Shown piece by piece: positions 32,201 to 43,169 of a stretch of DNA of 64,000 nucleotides. The DNA lies in contig OY725488.1 in NCBI GenBank assembly GCA_963281255.1, forward strand, positions 11,567,524 through 11,631,523. Direction: 5' to 3'. The notes beneath the pieces were generated by a model. The model had not been told where the DNA came from. It saw nothing but the letters and a program-made list of their open reading frames with translations, and did not search any database. The stretch's first letter is position 1. Every line of letters begins with the position of its first letter. Position numbers and translations under genes: made by a program. Origin of the DNA: Aphrocallistes beatrix. Taxonomy: Eukaryota > Porifera > Hexactinellida > Sceptrulophora > Aphrocallistidae.

Positions 32201-32552
32201 GTTGGAACTATATGATGCTCGTATAAGTTGTGATGACGTCACTCTCTGGTGCTCGACACTTCACAGTCTCACCTCTTTACTATATTTGGACTTCTACAAT
32301 GTCTTCCTATCTGACTCAGGAATGTTGAGTCTGTGTAGAGGTCTGCTCTTCCATCCTACCATTAAATATCTGCGCGCACGCAACTGTGAACTGAGTTCCA
32401 ATTCCTGTCTACCTCTCAGAAATCTGATTCCTACCCTCACACAGCTGAAGTACCTGAGATTGAATGAACTCTCCAAACCAGAATCTGAACCTATCAAACT
32501 CCTCAAACTAACAGCTGATCAGTATGCTATAGAGTATGACCTCGATGATTAG
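29202..32552 (+). CDS. NLR-type immune receptor: death-fold, NACHT, LRR
   Basis: A single uninterrupted exon of 1,116 codons. The ATG at 29202 follows directly on TTTCTACAG, so an intron in the 5' leader is likely. Residues 1-80 and 100-175 are helical with death-fold character; the second (LSEVLCGMERNDIAMKM) closely fits the end of a death-effector domain. The NACHT ATPase follows: Walker A GNPGCGKT at residues 290-297, Walker B LLLIVDSLDEF at about 377-387, sensor LTSRP at 414-418, a winged-helix-like GFSPAQRDLYFEKQF near 440-455, and FAHLTIQEFIGAIWL near 599-613. From about 750 to the end are leucine-rich repeats, for example LSGLSLAYNEF. NLRs sense microbial or stress signals in the cytoplasm and oligomerise through NACHT; such genes are expanded in sponges and cnidarians. 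It looks intact. The N-terminal domain type is less certain than NACHT-LRR. Confidence 0.93.
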   Translation: MSLSEISILTKLTHSLTNDDVKKLHDSLSVPDGVCDRTCEVVDFLFALKGWKGLDKYRFYLSLQSIRPDLVQLALNIAWLCVGYPGTEQATSQTITIKSLIEFLKSEVSMKNLKLIQMSYGEETSEVRFENVLKLMLDNKVIEKNLTNLSEVLCGMERNDIAMKMNPFKGGFTEMSEQEFTSKFRKELTRLGKQIIEWETNVKNYLETQFRDVKQMLGNDTAVSLEKVYVDLTILKQKPRSVKLEDETTYNEIAYLRKIANKEVKVEPINFTEELKSCDPSKPEIWCFIGNPGCGKTFLCNRTALRFGNNEVSRFSYSLCIPCRKKEWHEMESSRVDAGFPITTEFVCQWLCLGLPVGPSWTTQLAKHITETDGEGLLLIVDSLDEFTKDVPFDKTLLFLLLTRQTLTRSFVLLTSRPGAWTDVSTSHHLHISTFFQVLGFSPAQRDLYFEKQFEDTSLFDRCTGLLDRYDEMKQLSLIPVNASLFAALLKSDDGARIHTLTQLYYELTLYLIRRQLDRMGFDELTQVNEICELDSGVVECLHEIGCIAFQGVAMREMISDKKVPLQIGSVKMTSHCLGLVHEYVREEKMGHFTKVWSFAHLTIQEFIGAIWLRSTKWHDQCLSVRFIVHTNDVFSQFRMVVRFLCGLLSDESMNVFYLLYKHVTPRPVPISQLPECVQIRFEISDLFQYTGWSEFTEKFLQLNAMLRESNSESISKYFNACRRFLPESICLYIESAVTPNEWICFLESLPLLSHIHLIYVDSDYVTPEQLFHLLESVEQCSVDCVALNLSNKSNTEVLPYANAIQRTQLSNTKLSLDLYFSKLTETETVKALFSSSANQILSGLSLAYNEFPPDTYNLLANQISTCQNLYYIHSETSEIEVLFSALSSATHFNGLHLYFIPTEYHQQLFSLLPTLSNLREIEWDDYSILPHITHLSTLSFLRIGYYQDTRVNLSDSLLQLLDSNRHSIRVLELWYLEEIGFSSLDGFLRCLQFCTNLVKLELYDARISCDDVTLWCSTLHSLTSLLYLDFYNVFLSDSGMLSLCRGLLFHPTIKYLRARNCELSSNSCLPLRNLIPTLTQLKYLRLNELSKPESEPIKLLKLTADQYAIEYDLDD

Positions 32553-33868
32553 GTAATAATAAGTTAAATTTAGAATGTGTCACTGCTGTCAGTTGCTAAT
32601 CTGGATTTAGAACTGCTAACTATTGACTAGCTTAATCATTCGTTTCAGTTTCACAATCAACTGTACACTAAACTGAGTTTCTGCTTCCACTTCTGAGACA
32701 CTCACCACTTCACGCCTCTCCCTAACTGTACTTTGCATTCGTTCTAATAGAGCGACACTGAATAGATAAACGTTGCAGAGGTGTTATAATATGGAACTAT
32801 AAATGTGAGTTAGTGGCAGAGCTAGCGACACCAAATTATTGATTGAAGGAAGCGACAAATGATTTTGAAAATTCTGAAAATGGCTTTAATGTGATTTCAC
32901 ATTTGGATTGACCAATAGATTTGCAACTTTTCATTTTCATTGAAATTGTCGAGTATGAAATTCCAATCTGTTTTCCCTGAAATAAACTCTGATTTTTGAT
33001 TGGTTGAAATATCCTACTCTTTACTTCTTGTTTATTAGTATATTTTATTTTTGATTGAATATTTATTTATTCTTTCTTGTTCTAGATAACATCTTAGAGG
33101 ACTGGCTGTGCTGATCTTATTTTCTCACACATTCCTATTCCCCCATTTCATCTCTATAGAACTTGACTTGAACATCATTTGTTGTGTTGTTTTTACTTTT
33201 GAATTAAACAATTTTGAGTCTAATCTTGTTCCAAACACTTAGTAAGGAAATAAATATCTGATCTAGTGTAGTAGCTTCTAGTATTATAGAACATGTCCAA
33301 TGGGGTACGATTAATCATATTTTCACACCTTGCATAAAAACCTATGTGCAAAGTAGAAGTGCTAAACCTGCCAATGCTTCTAAACTATGAATTTCGATTT
33401 AGAATGAAAATACAATCTTGGTTCCTTAACAAAGTATTAATGCGGTCAGTGGATTTGATAATTATAATCGTAGAATTACACGAGCAATCCTAAGGAATTA
33501 TACTTATCCTTGTAACTATTGAGTAGCACATTATGGGCAATGGCGGATCTAGATATTTTAATTTAGAGCCCCAACTTAAATTAGAACTTCCTAGAATTAG
33601 AAGACCAGCGTTAATGCAGTCAGGGATTTTGATTTGGTTCATGAGCCAGCAATTAAGGTGGGAGGATGCTGGAAACTGAATTCATTTTTACTGTGACGAC
33701 TATTGACTGTTAAATACCGCAGAATGAGACGTTAGGACAGACGGGCCTTTAGGAAAAAGGCATCTCTTATTTGTTGCCACTATCCTAACTATGGATTGTG
33801 TATTGGATTTAGACTCTGAGTGACTATAACTCCCTATTTATTCCTAGTTCGAAACTCACATTATACAT
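32553..33868. other. Downstream of the NLR gene, no further gene seen
   Basis: AT-rich sequence. Plausible polyadenylation signals (AATAAA) occur at about 32983 and 33249. No coding region or element is supported. Confidence 0.4.
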
Positions 33869-34060
33869 CAGACGTGTCAAACTGGTGGCGCGAGGGCCAT
33901 TTATGGCCCGCAGGTTGCTCAGAGGTGACCCGCCAGCCAGTTGCGAAAAAATATTATAATTGAATGAATCAGTAGTTAAAATTTATTCATTTCTATCATG
34001 GCCCGGGGAAGAGCTGGGGTTATGAAATTGGCCCACTATCCGATTCGAGTTTGACACCTG
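33869..34060. mobile_element. hAT-type MITE, 192 bp
   Basis: Ends CAGACGTGTCAAACT and AGTTTGACACCTG, with the exact 8-bp duplication TTATACAT at 33861-33868 and 34061-34068. Confidence 0.9.
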
Positions 34061-34422
34061 TTATACATAATAATACTACTAACTAGAAATATCCATAAAC
34101 AGTATTACATTGGTTGACTCTTAAGAGTTTTATTTTTGAGGGACTGTCACCTTATATCATAACGATACAGTACTTTATATACAATTCAATTAAAACTCTG
34201 CAGAATATTAATCTAGAATGATCGCCAAATCGGGAAAAGATTTTGCTAGAAACAAAAGCTATTCGAATCCCAAACTCTCCAAAATAAAACCCATCCTAAG
34301 CTAGCAGATATTCAGAATAGACATAAGGAATCTAATAGAAATAAACACTCTTAAATAAAAGATAAACTAAAATATTCACAAACAAACTATACCAACCCAC
34401 AACTCTCCTCCAGATAGAACAG

Positions 34423-35413
34423 CTATGAATCCATCTCACTCACTGCATGGCTCCACTCTCCCTCTCTGACGTCATAGTCCAGCCTCAACTGTTTCATGCC
34501 TGCACTCACGTCCACTCCCAGCTCGTAGTCAGGTTCATTGTAATGCCCTTGGAAGACGATGATTATCTTCAGCACTGAAGATGGCGCGGATTTAAACTTG
34601 AAAGAGAATGGTTCCTTTTCAATCCGCGTTTCCGTTTCTTGGTTGGGCAGTTTGGCGTAAAGTGCGTGTATAAATGAGTAGGGCGTGTCCTCGAACACGT
34701 CCAGTCCTTGCATCTTGAACTCCCAGTCTCCCAGCATGGACGCTTGCTGGAGAGAGAAGCTAGCTCTGCGCTTCAGCTTGAAGCTGGGTATCGGGATGCC
34801 CAGCTGCGCCATGACTTTCTCCATGAACGCGTCACACATGCTGTGCACGTTGACAGTGGCTAGCTTGTGCAGAGCTGTCTTCTGCAGGTTGCAGATGGCG
34901 AGTTTCCCGCCTCGCGATCCTACGGTCGCTGGGATGTCAGCCGCGGGACTGACAGTGAGACTGGAGCCTAGCACCACGCACACGTCCGCCTTTCCCGCGT
35001 GCTCGTACGCCGCCCTGATCTCACGCTCCGGCAGCTGCTCTCCGAAGTTAACGATGGAGTCCAGCAACACGTTGCGACAGTTGGGATCGTCACAGCGACG
35101 CGTCGTCTCATGGCTGAACACGCCAAACGCTTCTCTCGTCTCGAAATCCCTCAGATACTGCACCCCGCACTTGGAACAAGACTCCAAGTTGGTGTTGCCG
35201 TGGAGCTCTGCTAGCTGCCGCGGGTTCAAGCCGCTACGGCGGTGCAGTCCGTCTACGTTCTGTGACACGGTGAATTGGACCAGGCCCGCTTCGTGCAGTG
35301 CCACCATGGACATGTGTGTGAGTGTAGGCAGCGCACGGATCAGCTGCACCTCCTTCTTCCCCGCAGAACGTCTGCTCTGTCCGTGTGCGCGTAGCTCCCA
35401 CATACCGGGACCT
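34423..35413 (-). CDS. SIRT6/7-type (class IV) sirtuin, main exon
   Basis: Minus-strand exon from a TTTCTAG acceptor at 35414-35420 to a stop at 34423; about 330 codons. Counting from the ATG at 35403, it holds the NAD-binding SQNVDGLH (47-54), catalytic His68 in ELHGN, a four-cysteine zinc site (C76, C79, C104, C109), IVNFGEQLPE, GSSL (146-149) and NLQ (172-174). These are conserved in nuclear NAD-dependent deacylases of the SIRT6/7 class. A further 110 residues form a C-terminal extension with HYNEPDYELGVDV that I do not recognise. The exon opens with the end of the FRGPG motif, so the true start and the Rossmann GAG-x-S-x-x-AGIPDF segment must be in an upstream exon. I do not find that exon between 35414 and 36300; beyond that lies transposon debris. 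The gene has either a very long intron or a lost 5' end. Confidence 0.88.
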
Positions 35414-35625
35414 AGAAACAGGTGTAGCTAACCTTCAAATATTATACATGCCAACGGTCCGTTTTTGGCGGGACGTTTCGCTTTATTCGCTTTTCTATTG
35501 AGCTAATTTTCACGAGGGCTCGTTTGGGATATGTACAGCTGTGCACAGACAATTCGGTACATATTGTAATCCTTACTATTAAAACTCGATTTATTTAATT
35601 AATTAATGTATATATATGAACATAT

Positions 35626-35697
35626 AAGCGCGCTTCGTTTCCTTGCGCTGCGCAGCTTACAGACTCGCCATTTGGGCGCCTAGGCTCACATTGATTG
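35626..35697. repeat. GC-rich hairpin-chain repeat
   Basis: AAGCGCGCTTCG...GCGCTGCGCAGC...GGGCGCC, a diverged member of the family at 3823-3904. It is followed at 35790-35960 by the repeat shared with 17041-17130 and 22554-22740. Confidence 0.6.
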
Positions 35698-36429
35698 ATT
35701 ATAAGGTAGATAACATTAGGTTTGTCTTACGATAATAATCGATATCACTCGAAAAATCTGAAGTGATGAATCATAATTTTATAATGAAAGTTATATCATA
35801 TTTGAGATGTATTAATGTACACATTCTAATGACTGAGTCGAAAACTGAAACTTTTAATTCCAAAAAAAAAGATGACAATGACGTGATAATTCCATTATGA
35901 GTCGCCATTTTTTTGTGAGGTCAGAACTTAGTGGAGCCATAGCTACAAGACTCTGTTTAAATATAACAAAAAAACGGACTGTTGAAAATTTCACTGAAAA
36001 TCTACCCCAGCCCCACTGGTACAATTTTTGCGGTTTTAACAGGAACCGTTTTCAAGGTGACACCAGTTTGTTCTTGTTATACCGGAGAACCTTTAAAAAC
36101 TGATCCGGTTGGTTTTGCAAAAACCGGACTACTTCTAAAACCGTGGCGCCGTCGACAATTTTCATTCTTCAATTCGAACAAATAAAACAAAAACATCCCA
36201 ACAAATTCTATGTTTTAATACGTACATAAGATGTTACTATATAATCGACTATCTAACCTCATCAACCAGGTGACTTTTCTCAATGTGGAATTCAGTGATG
36301 TTTTGTTGCTCCATTATTAAACGCCTCCTCAAGCACATAAGTACGATGGCCTATCAGCTGATGCCTGGTGTGTGGTCTAACCAGTGGACAGTCATGCACA
36401 GTTCCCGAATCAAAAAAGAATTCTCCCTC

Positions 36430-36965
36430 TGTGTTAAAATCTGAATCTGGGAGTTGCGCTATCAGCTATAAATATCTTTGACTCTTCCCTGTATGCGATG
36501 CCACGTGGTCCGTTTAGCGCCCATTTCCTCGCCCTGAGCAGCCACTGCTCCAGAGGAACTGCCATCTTAGACTTAGAACATTCCAGAAGACTCCAGTTAT
36601 CCATCTCCACTGGAAGGTCTGTCATTCTGTCCCAAAGCTGGACAAAGGCATTCACAAAGTTGCTGCCATTGTCTGTGGTAGTCATGAATTAAAATTATTA
36701 AATATATGTATTATTGCAAATAAATAATGTGTTAGCAGCGAAAATAGAGTACGAAATAACTGGATATACATAGACGTAGTACATTTAAAATCTCCTATCT
36801 AACCTCTTCAACCTGGTGCATAGGTAACGAACTTTCATCGCCCGTTATTCCAATACTCAGATTGAGATATCATCGAAATAGTAGAAACCTCCTAGCTTGG
36901 ACACTGCCAGAAATTTCGTAGGGGAGCTTTATCCAGCCAGGAGGGGGCAGCTTCCCCCTGACCTG
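36430..36965 (-). mobile_element. hAT transposase fragment, repeat copy 1
   Basis: The minus-strand frame 36434-36685 reads TTTDNGSNFVNAFVQLWD, the T-D-N-x-x-N-x-V-x-A motif of hAT-superfamily transposases. The 530-bp block is repeated in direct orientation at 38412-39000. Both carry AGAAACCTCCTAGCTTGGAC near the right end. Degenerate, and probably part of one element family. Confidence 0.6.
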
Positions 36966-37439
36966 TTTTGCAGATATTGATCCGGGGGGACCAATATCTC
37001 AAAATGTTGATTATTTTTCAGAAATCGGTCCCCTTTGCGAAAATAGTCCCCCTTCGCAGATGCATTCGTTTACCACAAGATGAGATAACATTACTTTACT
37101 TGATGCTACTACAATCATTTGATGTGATAATACATTATCCTTTCATGTTGAGTGATGAATCTCATAATGATTTGGATAAACCACAACATTGATTTAAGTA
37201 CAATGAATTAGGAAATCTTATCAGTTATACAATTACTATAGCTATTACTGCACAACATGTATGTTTTGGCGTATGTTTCTAGGGCTAATTATATTATAAT
37301 CTTCGCTATGATCACGCGAAATGCTACAATCAGGCGTATGCGCCTGAGATTTTAATGCTGTTTGAGAATCAATAGGCTTTCCTTGTAAATACTAAAAGAC
37401 AGATTTAACTATTCTAACATTTATTATACTAATTTATAG

Positions 37440-38411
37440 AATTCTTTATTAATGGGTAAAGGAGCTTCCTCATTCTTAGAAGTACGATCCGCCAGAAGCG
37501 GAGAGGCAGCTCGAGGTCTCTGACAGAACGCTAGTCTAACTCAAGTCACCGTCGATCACCACACGCGACCCAATTGATAGGCACTGGGATCAGCTGCTAG
37601 TCCAGCTCACTGAGACGAGTGTCCCAGCCACGCAGGCCCAGATGACCAACAAGCAACTGAAGTGTTGCGGAATGGAATACGCCGCCCGTCCGACCCCCTA
37701 CAGAGCAGCCTGATCACACTCGTTGCGGAGAAGGACGGCGGAACCCGTTTCGTCGTGGCCTGGACAGGCGCCAAATGACCTAACCCGAAAGGACGCCTGT
37801 CCCAGCCAAACCTCTGACATCCTCGACACTACGCGGTGATGACTTCTCCTCACCGCTGACTGCACAAGCACGTACTGGCCGTACCAGCTGACAGCCGGGA
37901 TCAGTCAGTGACGGCGGTCTCGACACCAAGAGACACCATTGAATGACGCGAGTGGGTGCGTCATCCCATGGTGTCTCTTGGTGTCGAGATGCAGTTGATG
38001 TGTGGACACATCAACTGCACACGTGTGGCACTAACGCGGCTACGGGAAGACAGAATCCAGTTGCTCTCAGACAAGTGTGGACTAGGATGCCAACGCACGG
38101 AGTTTGGCGGGAATCTGGCGGGCACCAGCCGTTCCATAGCAACGTGGAGGAGACACTGACATTCGAACAGCCACGTGACAAGTTGGAGCTTCAACGGTTC
38201 CTGGGCTCGTGAGTTTCTATCGGGCTACATCCCAATATGGCCTGTGTCCCCGAACCCTTGTACGGCTGAGGAGAAGGGTCGTGTCCTATGTGTGAATGCA
38301 GAGTGTCGCAGGGCATTTGGCGCTGAGAATGAACCTCACAGCTCTCCGTCTTACTCGCATATCCGGATTGGATCTCCCATTTTGCTTCAGACTGATGTCT
38401 CTCTGTGGCAA
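37440..38411 (+). pseudogene. Ty3/gypsy pol fossil
   Basis: Broken fragment of reverse-transcriptase and RNase H-region sequence related to the whole element at 44935-49663, with several breaks. It has no LTRs of its own in view. It contains a striking hairpin at 37918-37991. It is flanked on both sides by copies of the same hAT-fragment repeat (36430-36965, 38412-39000). Confidence 0.7.
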
Positions 38412-39000
38412 TAGGAGGAATTCTCCCTCTGTTAAAATCTGAATCTGGGAATTGCGCTATCAGTTATAGATATCTCTTTGACTCTTCCCTGTATGCGATG
38501 CCACGTGGTCCGTTTAGCGCCCATTTCCTCGCCCCGAGCAGCCACTGCTACAGAGGAACTGCCATCTTAGACTTAGAACATTCCAGAAGACTCCAGTTAT
38601 CCATCTCCACTGGAAGGTCTGTCAGTCCGTCCCAAAGAAGCCTTCAAAAAGTTGCTGCCATTGTTTGTGATGGCCATGAATTAGAAAGAGTCTATGTTTT
38701 TTATGAATTACAATTATTGAACATGTGTATTTTTGCAAATAAATAATGAGTGTGAAGTTAGCAGCGAAAATAGTGCACGACATAACTGGCTATACATGTA
38801 AATTAAAATCAACTATCTAACTAACCTCTTCAACCTGGTACATAGGTGACGAACTTTTACCGCTCGTTATATCCAATACACCCAGATTGAAATATCATCG
38901 AAATAGCAGAAACCTCCTAGCTTGGACATTGTCAGGAATGTTTGTAGGAGGGGCTTTATCCAGCCAGCGGAGCAGCTTCACCCCTGACCCCCTCCCTACG
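38412..39000 (-). mobile_element. hAT transposase fragment, repeat copy 2
   Basis: Direct repeat of 36430-36965 with scattered differences. It encodes the same minus-strand hAT-like segment, more degenerate. The 39000-39774 stretch holds the inverted dispersed repeat at 39190-39310 and ends in CAATCATTTC-rich low-complexity sequence, with no gene. Confidence 0.55.
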
Positions 39001-39774
39001 CCCTTGCCTCCTAGGCTACTATTAAAACATAACAAATGCCATCCCGATCGAGTTAGTGGTTGAAGAAGTATAGCCTGTTACGTCGTGCTAGATTTTCACT
39101 GCTAAATTCGCTGCTGACATCACACATAAATAAATACATATTAATTTAAAATCATCTAGCCTCATCAACCTGGTGCAGAGGCAAATGCGGTTACAGGAAC
39201 TTTCCAACAGGGGCGAGGCGGGGCCAAAAATCCTGGGTCTTACTATGATTTGGCTTAGGTGTTGAATGAAATCCGGGGCCACAGAATCAAACTCGGCGCA
39301 AATGCCCCGGATGAACTTTTGAACTTTTGAGTTTGAATCTACATGTTAATATTATCATGACATTTATAGATAGAGAGCAGGGACGGACCCAGGGGTGGCA
39401 TGATATCCAGGGTCTCCACCCTCCACTCAAAGAGAAAGTGCATTAGTCAGGTATTAGCTAAGAATAATCATAATACCACGGTTCGCCCTTTAATAAACCT
39501 TGATTTGCCCATGGCAGAGCTCAACAAAATAATTTCCCAAATGCCAACTCGTCCAAAGATATACAAAACACACAAGCGACCCCGAAGGCAAACAAAGTAC
39601 CCCAAAGATACTGGTTTCCAGGATTCCTCAAAAACTCCAAAGCAAGGTTGTGTCAAACTCAATGATTTGAATCATTTTTTTGCAATATTGCATCTGATCA
39701 TTTACATAATACACACCAGATCAATCAATTCAATCATTTCCGCTTATTCAAATCATTCAGCTCATTCATTTTAA

Positions 39775-39947
39775 TCAACTCAATTCAATTAATTTAAATG
39801 AAATTAAAGATCATTCAGATCATATTATTTCATCTAATGATAACATTCAGATCATCAATCAACTCAATCATTTCTTATTAACCAACTCAATAAATCAAAT
39901 AAAAAAATGAAGTTTTTTTCAAATGAAATTGATTTGACTCAACCTTG
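39775..39947. repeat. 173-bp direct repeat, left copy
   Basis: Near-identical to 40885-41055, with small indels in the ATCAATCAACTCAATCA part. The pair brackets about 940 bp with no recognised coding sequence (39948-40884). Both copies end in AACCTTG. It may be a long target duplication around an insertion, or a duplicated low-complexity segment. Confidence 0.7.
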
Positions 39948-40884
39948 TGAGTGTAGCAACACATGTAGTAACACAACACATTTGCATGATTATAACAGGT
40001 TATTGTGCTGGGCACCTCACGTTTACTTCATCACACGTATGTTCTTAATTATTTGACCAAATTATTTTCTTATTCCACATGATCTTATTCCACGAATTCA
40101 AAAAAATTCAAAAAGTTAGTTGTATATCTAATTAGTATGTATACATTGGATTGCTCTCTTCCAGAGTGCGAGGAGCCCCGACTTCTTTAAATAGCATGGC
40201 TCTCTAAACCCCACTCTTATCCACCACTGAGGCTGAAAGGCCTCGGCCTACACCACCATGGATTTGGTTGGTGTGTACTTGTAGATTGTTGTTAACTAAA
40301 GGATGAGAAAATATATTTAATCTGTTCGTTCCTGGAAATTCTATGGCTCCAATTCGCACTAAAATAGGATCATATATTCTTTATATGGTTGAGATCTGAA
40401 CCTGAAAATTCAAAATTTTTTACCCTTTTCACAAAAGGTGTCAAAATGTATTAACCAATCAGAATCCATGGATTTAACATTACAGTTTGCTTTGATTTTA
40501 TTTTGTGAGCAAAAACACAAGTTTCCAATAAGCGAATTCCACTCTATATTATAATTACTCCATTATCTTGAAATTAGATAACATCCAATGCAATTATTGC
40601 AAGAATAAAAGTATTAAACTAAAATCTAGTTTTTGATTAAATCATTTTATCAAATCCAGTGTTGCGGATTTTAAGATATTCTACGATCTACGTAAGATAC
40701 GATAATGCAGGTTTTATATCCATTAGGATTATTAAATGCCAGACTACCATAATGAAACTAGGAATGCTAAGTGTAAATACAATAAATTCAACTTACTCTG
40801 GTACTGAAGGACTTTTGATCTTACAATTTTTCTATAAATCAATTCATATAGTAAATTAATTCAGATAACTCGAATCAATTCAAT

Positions 40885-41055
40885 TCAACTCAATTCAATT
40901 AATTTAAATGAAATTAAAGATCATTCAGATCATATTATTTCATCTAATGATAACATTCAGATCAATCAACTCAATCATTTCTTATTAACCAACTCAATCA
41001 AATCAAATAAAAAAATGAAGTTTTTTTCAAATCAAATTGATTTAACTCAACCTTG
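40885..41055. repeat. 171-bp direct repeat, right copy
   Basis: Partner of 39775-39947. Sequence from 41056 to 41984 has retroelement-like scraps and no confident gene. Confidence 0.7.
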
Positions 41056-41984
41056 CTCCAAAGCCCTCTTTCGCGAGTCAGGGACTTGGAACCGCTGTTC
41101 AAGCTCTAATCAGATGTCTGATCCTCCATCGACCTTCAGGAAGATGGAGTTGTTGTTTCGAAGAGACTCAATACCCGAAACGATCAGGAAAAGCTGTAAA
41201 CAGCTAAAGCCATCTCAACGCTCATGCTGGACATGATCTGGATGAGGCCTGGCGTATTACCAGATGGAGCTCAACAATGCAAGGTAGACGAGAAGATGGA
41301 CAGGACAGCACTCGTCGTGATGAGCTATTAATAGAACAGGATATTCCACGTAGAGAGCAAGTAAGCGTCTGATTCGCTACGTCAACGCACTGATGCTATC
41401 AGAAGAAATCTTTTTTCACACTAAAACCACCGACACAAATACGCTGTTGGACTTACTCAAACATGCCTGTACGTCTAATCACTGACCACCCACCTAGAAT
41501 AGAGACAATTTCGAGCATCTCAACAGACTTCCAAACTGCAGACATGCAGCTTATCTTACTCTCCAAAAGAACTTGACGATTCCTATATAAGGATGAAAGT
41601 TATTTACATTAGTAATTCGCAATACTGTGATCTCATTTTATTTGTTCTATTACAAGCTCACTTATCTGTTACAAGTTACTGATATAACTATACACCACGA
41701 CCCACATCCTAATACCCCATCCTCACCAGTATTCTCCACAATCTACCACAATAGATTTAGATTCACGACTCAACCATGCCAGTCGAACTCAAACCCACTT
41801 CCCAACCAGGAACCAGTCAACTCGTGCAAACACCAAAATGAGATGTACGATTTCTAAAGTGTTTTGGATGAGATTCTGTAAGAACACAGCGAAAAGCAGG
41901 ATTTTTTGTTGACTTGGCACGAGTTGGTTTGTGGTGTGAGTTGAATGCATTCACCAAGCCCACTCCGCGCGCAAACAGCAATCC

Positions 41985-43165
41985 CTAACAACCTCAATCG
42001 AAATGGCGACCAATTACAGTCAGTAGTAGTTCTAGTGGGAGAGAACGAACAAATCGCGGACTGTCGCATAATGTTCGAAGCAAGCTCAGAGATGATCTGG
42101 TCCTGGAGGAAGGAGAGAAGAGGATTGCACAGATGCTTCCGCAGACATAAATCGCAAGGCGGCAGATCGCGAGTAGAGAAGACGCAACAACAGTGAAGGA
42201 AGCGATTGACGCCTGTCAGCCACACTTGACCCAATGGACCGTACAGCTGAAGACAGCTCTGTGAGACTCAGCTGGCAGCCGGGAGATTCCAGAGACACTT
42301 CTTCTCCACGGAGAAGCGTGTGGCGGCTGAGGCTGGCTGGACTTGGAATTCGTAGCCTCGCTAGTGCAGTCAGCTCAGCTCCCTCGTGACGTAGAACAAG
42401 ACAGAGCTACGGTTTGGAAGTAGATGGAGACTTCGAGAGCGTTGCTAGCCGAAAGCTACTCACGGATATGAAACGCGAATTGAGTGATCGCGGTCACGCA
42501 ATAGACATGAATGCCGTGACTTGTAGTGGATTGTCAAAGTGGCTGCTTTGTCCGATTCGTCCGGTGACGATCCACCAGATGCGGAGAAGGCAGCCCGAGG
42601 TCTCTGCCAGAACGCTAGTCCAACTCAGCAGAGAGCAGTGGAGGACGCAGACATAGAGCACAAGGACAACCTCGAACAAGTCCGGATGCAGATCTGTGGT
42701 GAAGAGCAGCTGTGGCGTTACTGCACTGAGAAGAGCTGTCCTGGATGTGGAACAAGGACATAGCATCAGCAACTGTCTGAGAAGAAGGGTGCACTCCAGG
42801 AACAGCTCAATGCGAGTAGTGCCTACGTTCTGAGTCATCAGTCTTGTAACCGTGAAGACAGACAACGCACACTGGAAACGGCCTTGGACTCCGGAGCCGA
42901 ACGTCAGTTATCGATTTGGGACTATTCGGGATTTGTCTAGAGAAGCAAATGAACAGACGAGTAGGCAGGGTTTATGGCGTCTGAATTAGTCCGGTCGAAC
43001 TCATCGAGAACATTGCGTTGGAAGTTGACACAGGAGACAACCAGATAACCAGACATTCTTTCGGCGAATTGCATGACAACAGTGAAACCGCATTCTGAGC
43101 AGGGATCTACTCAAGAAGTTCGGTCCACAGAATTCGACTGGGACACCCATCGAATACTTGACTAG
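41985..43165 (+). pseudogene. Ty3/gypsy gag-protease fossil
   Basis: Related to the first part of the whole element at 45162: start-region similarity, a gag block, a zinc-knuckle-like WRYC segment and sequence around the protease. Broken many times and older than the whole element. No LTR pair is recognised. Confidence 0.7.
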
Positions 43166-43169
43166 ATTT

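Noticed and set aside
29491-32506. Many 60-147-codon frames antisense to or out of phase with the NLR gene
   Set aside because: Shadows of a GC-rich coding exon; no domain content of their own.
34685-35431. 248-codon plus-strand frame over the sirtuin exon
   Set aside because: Antisense shadow; the minus strand carries all the sirtuin motifs.
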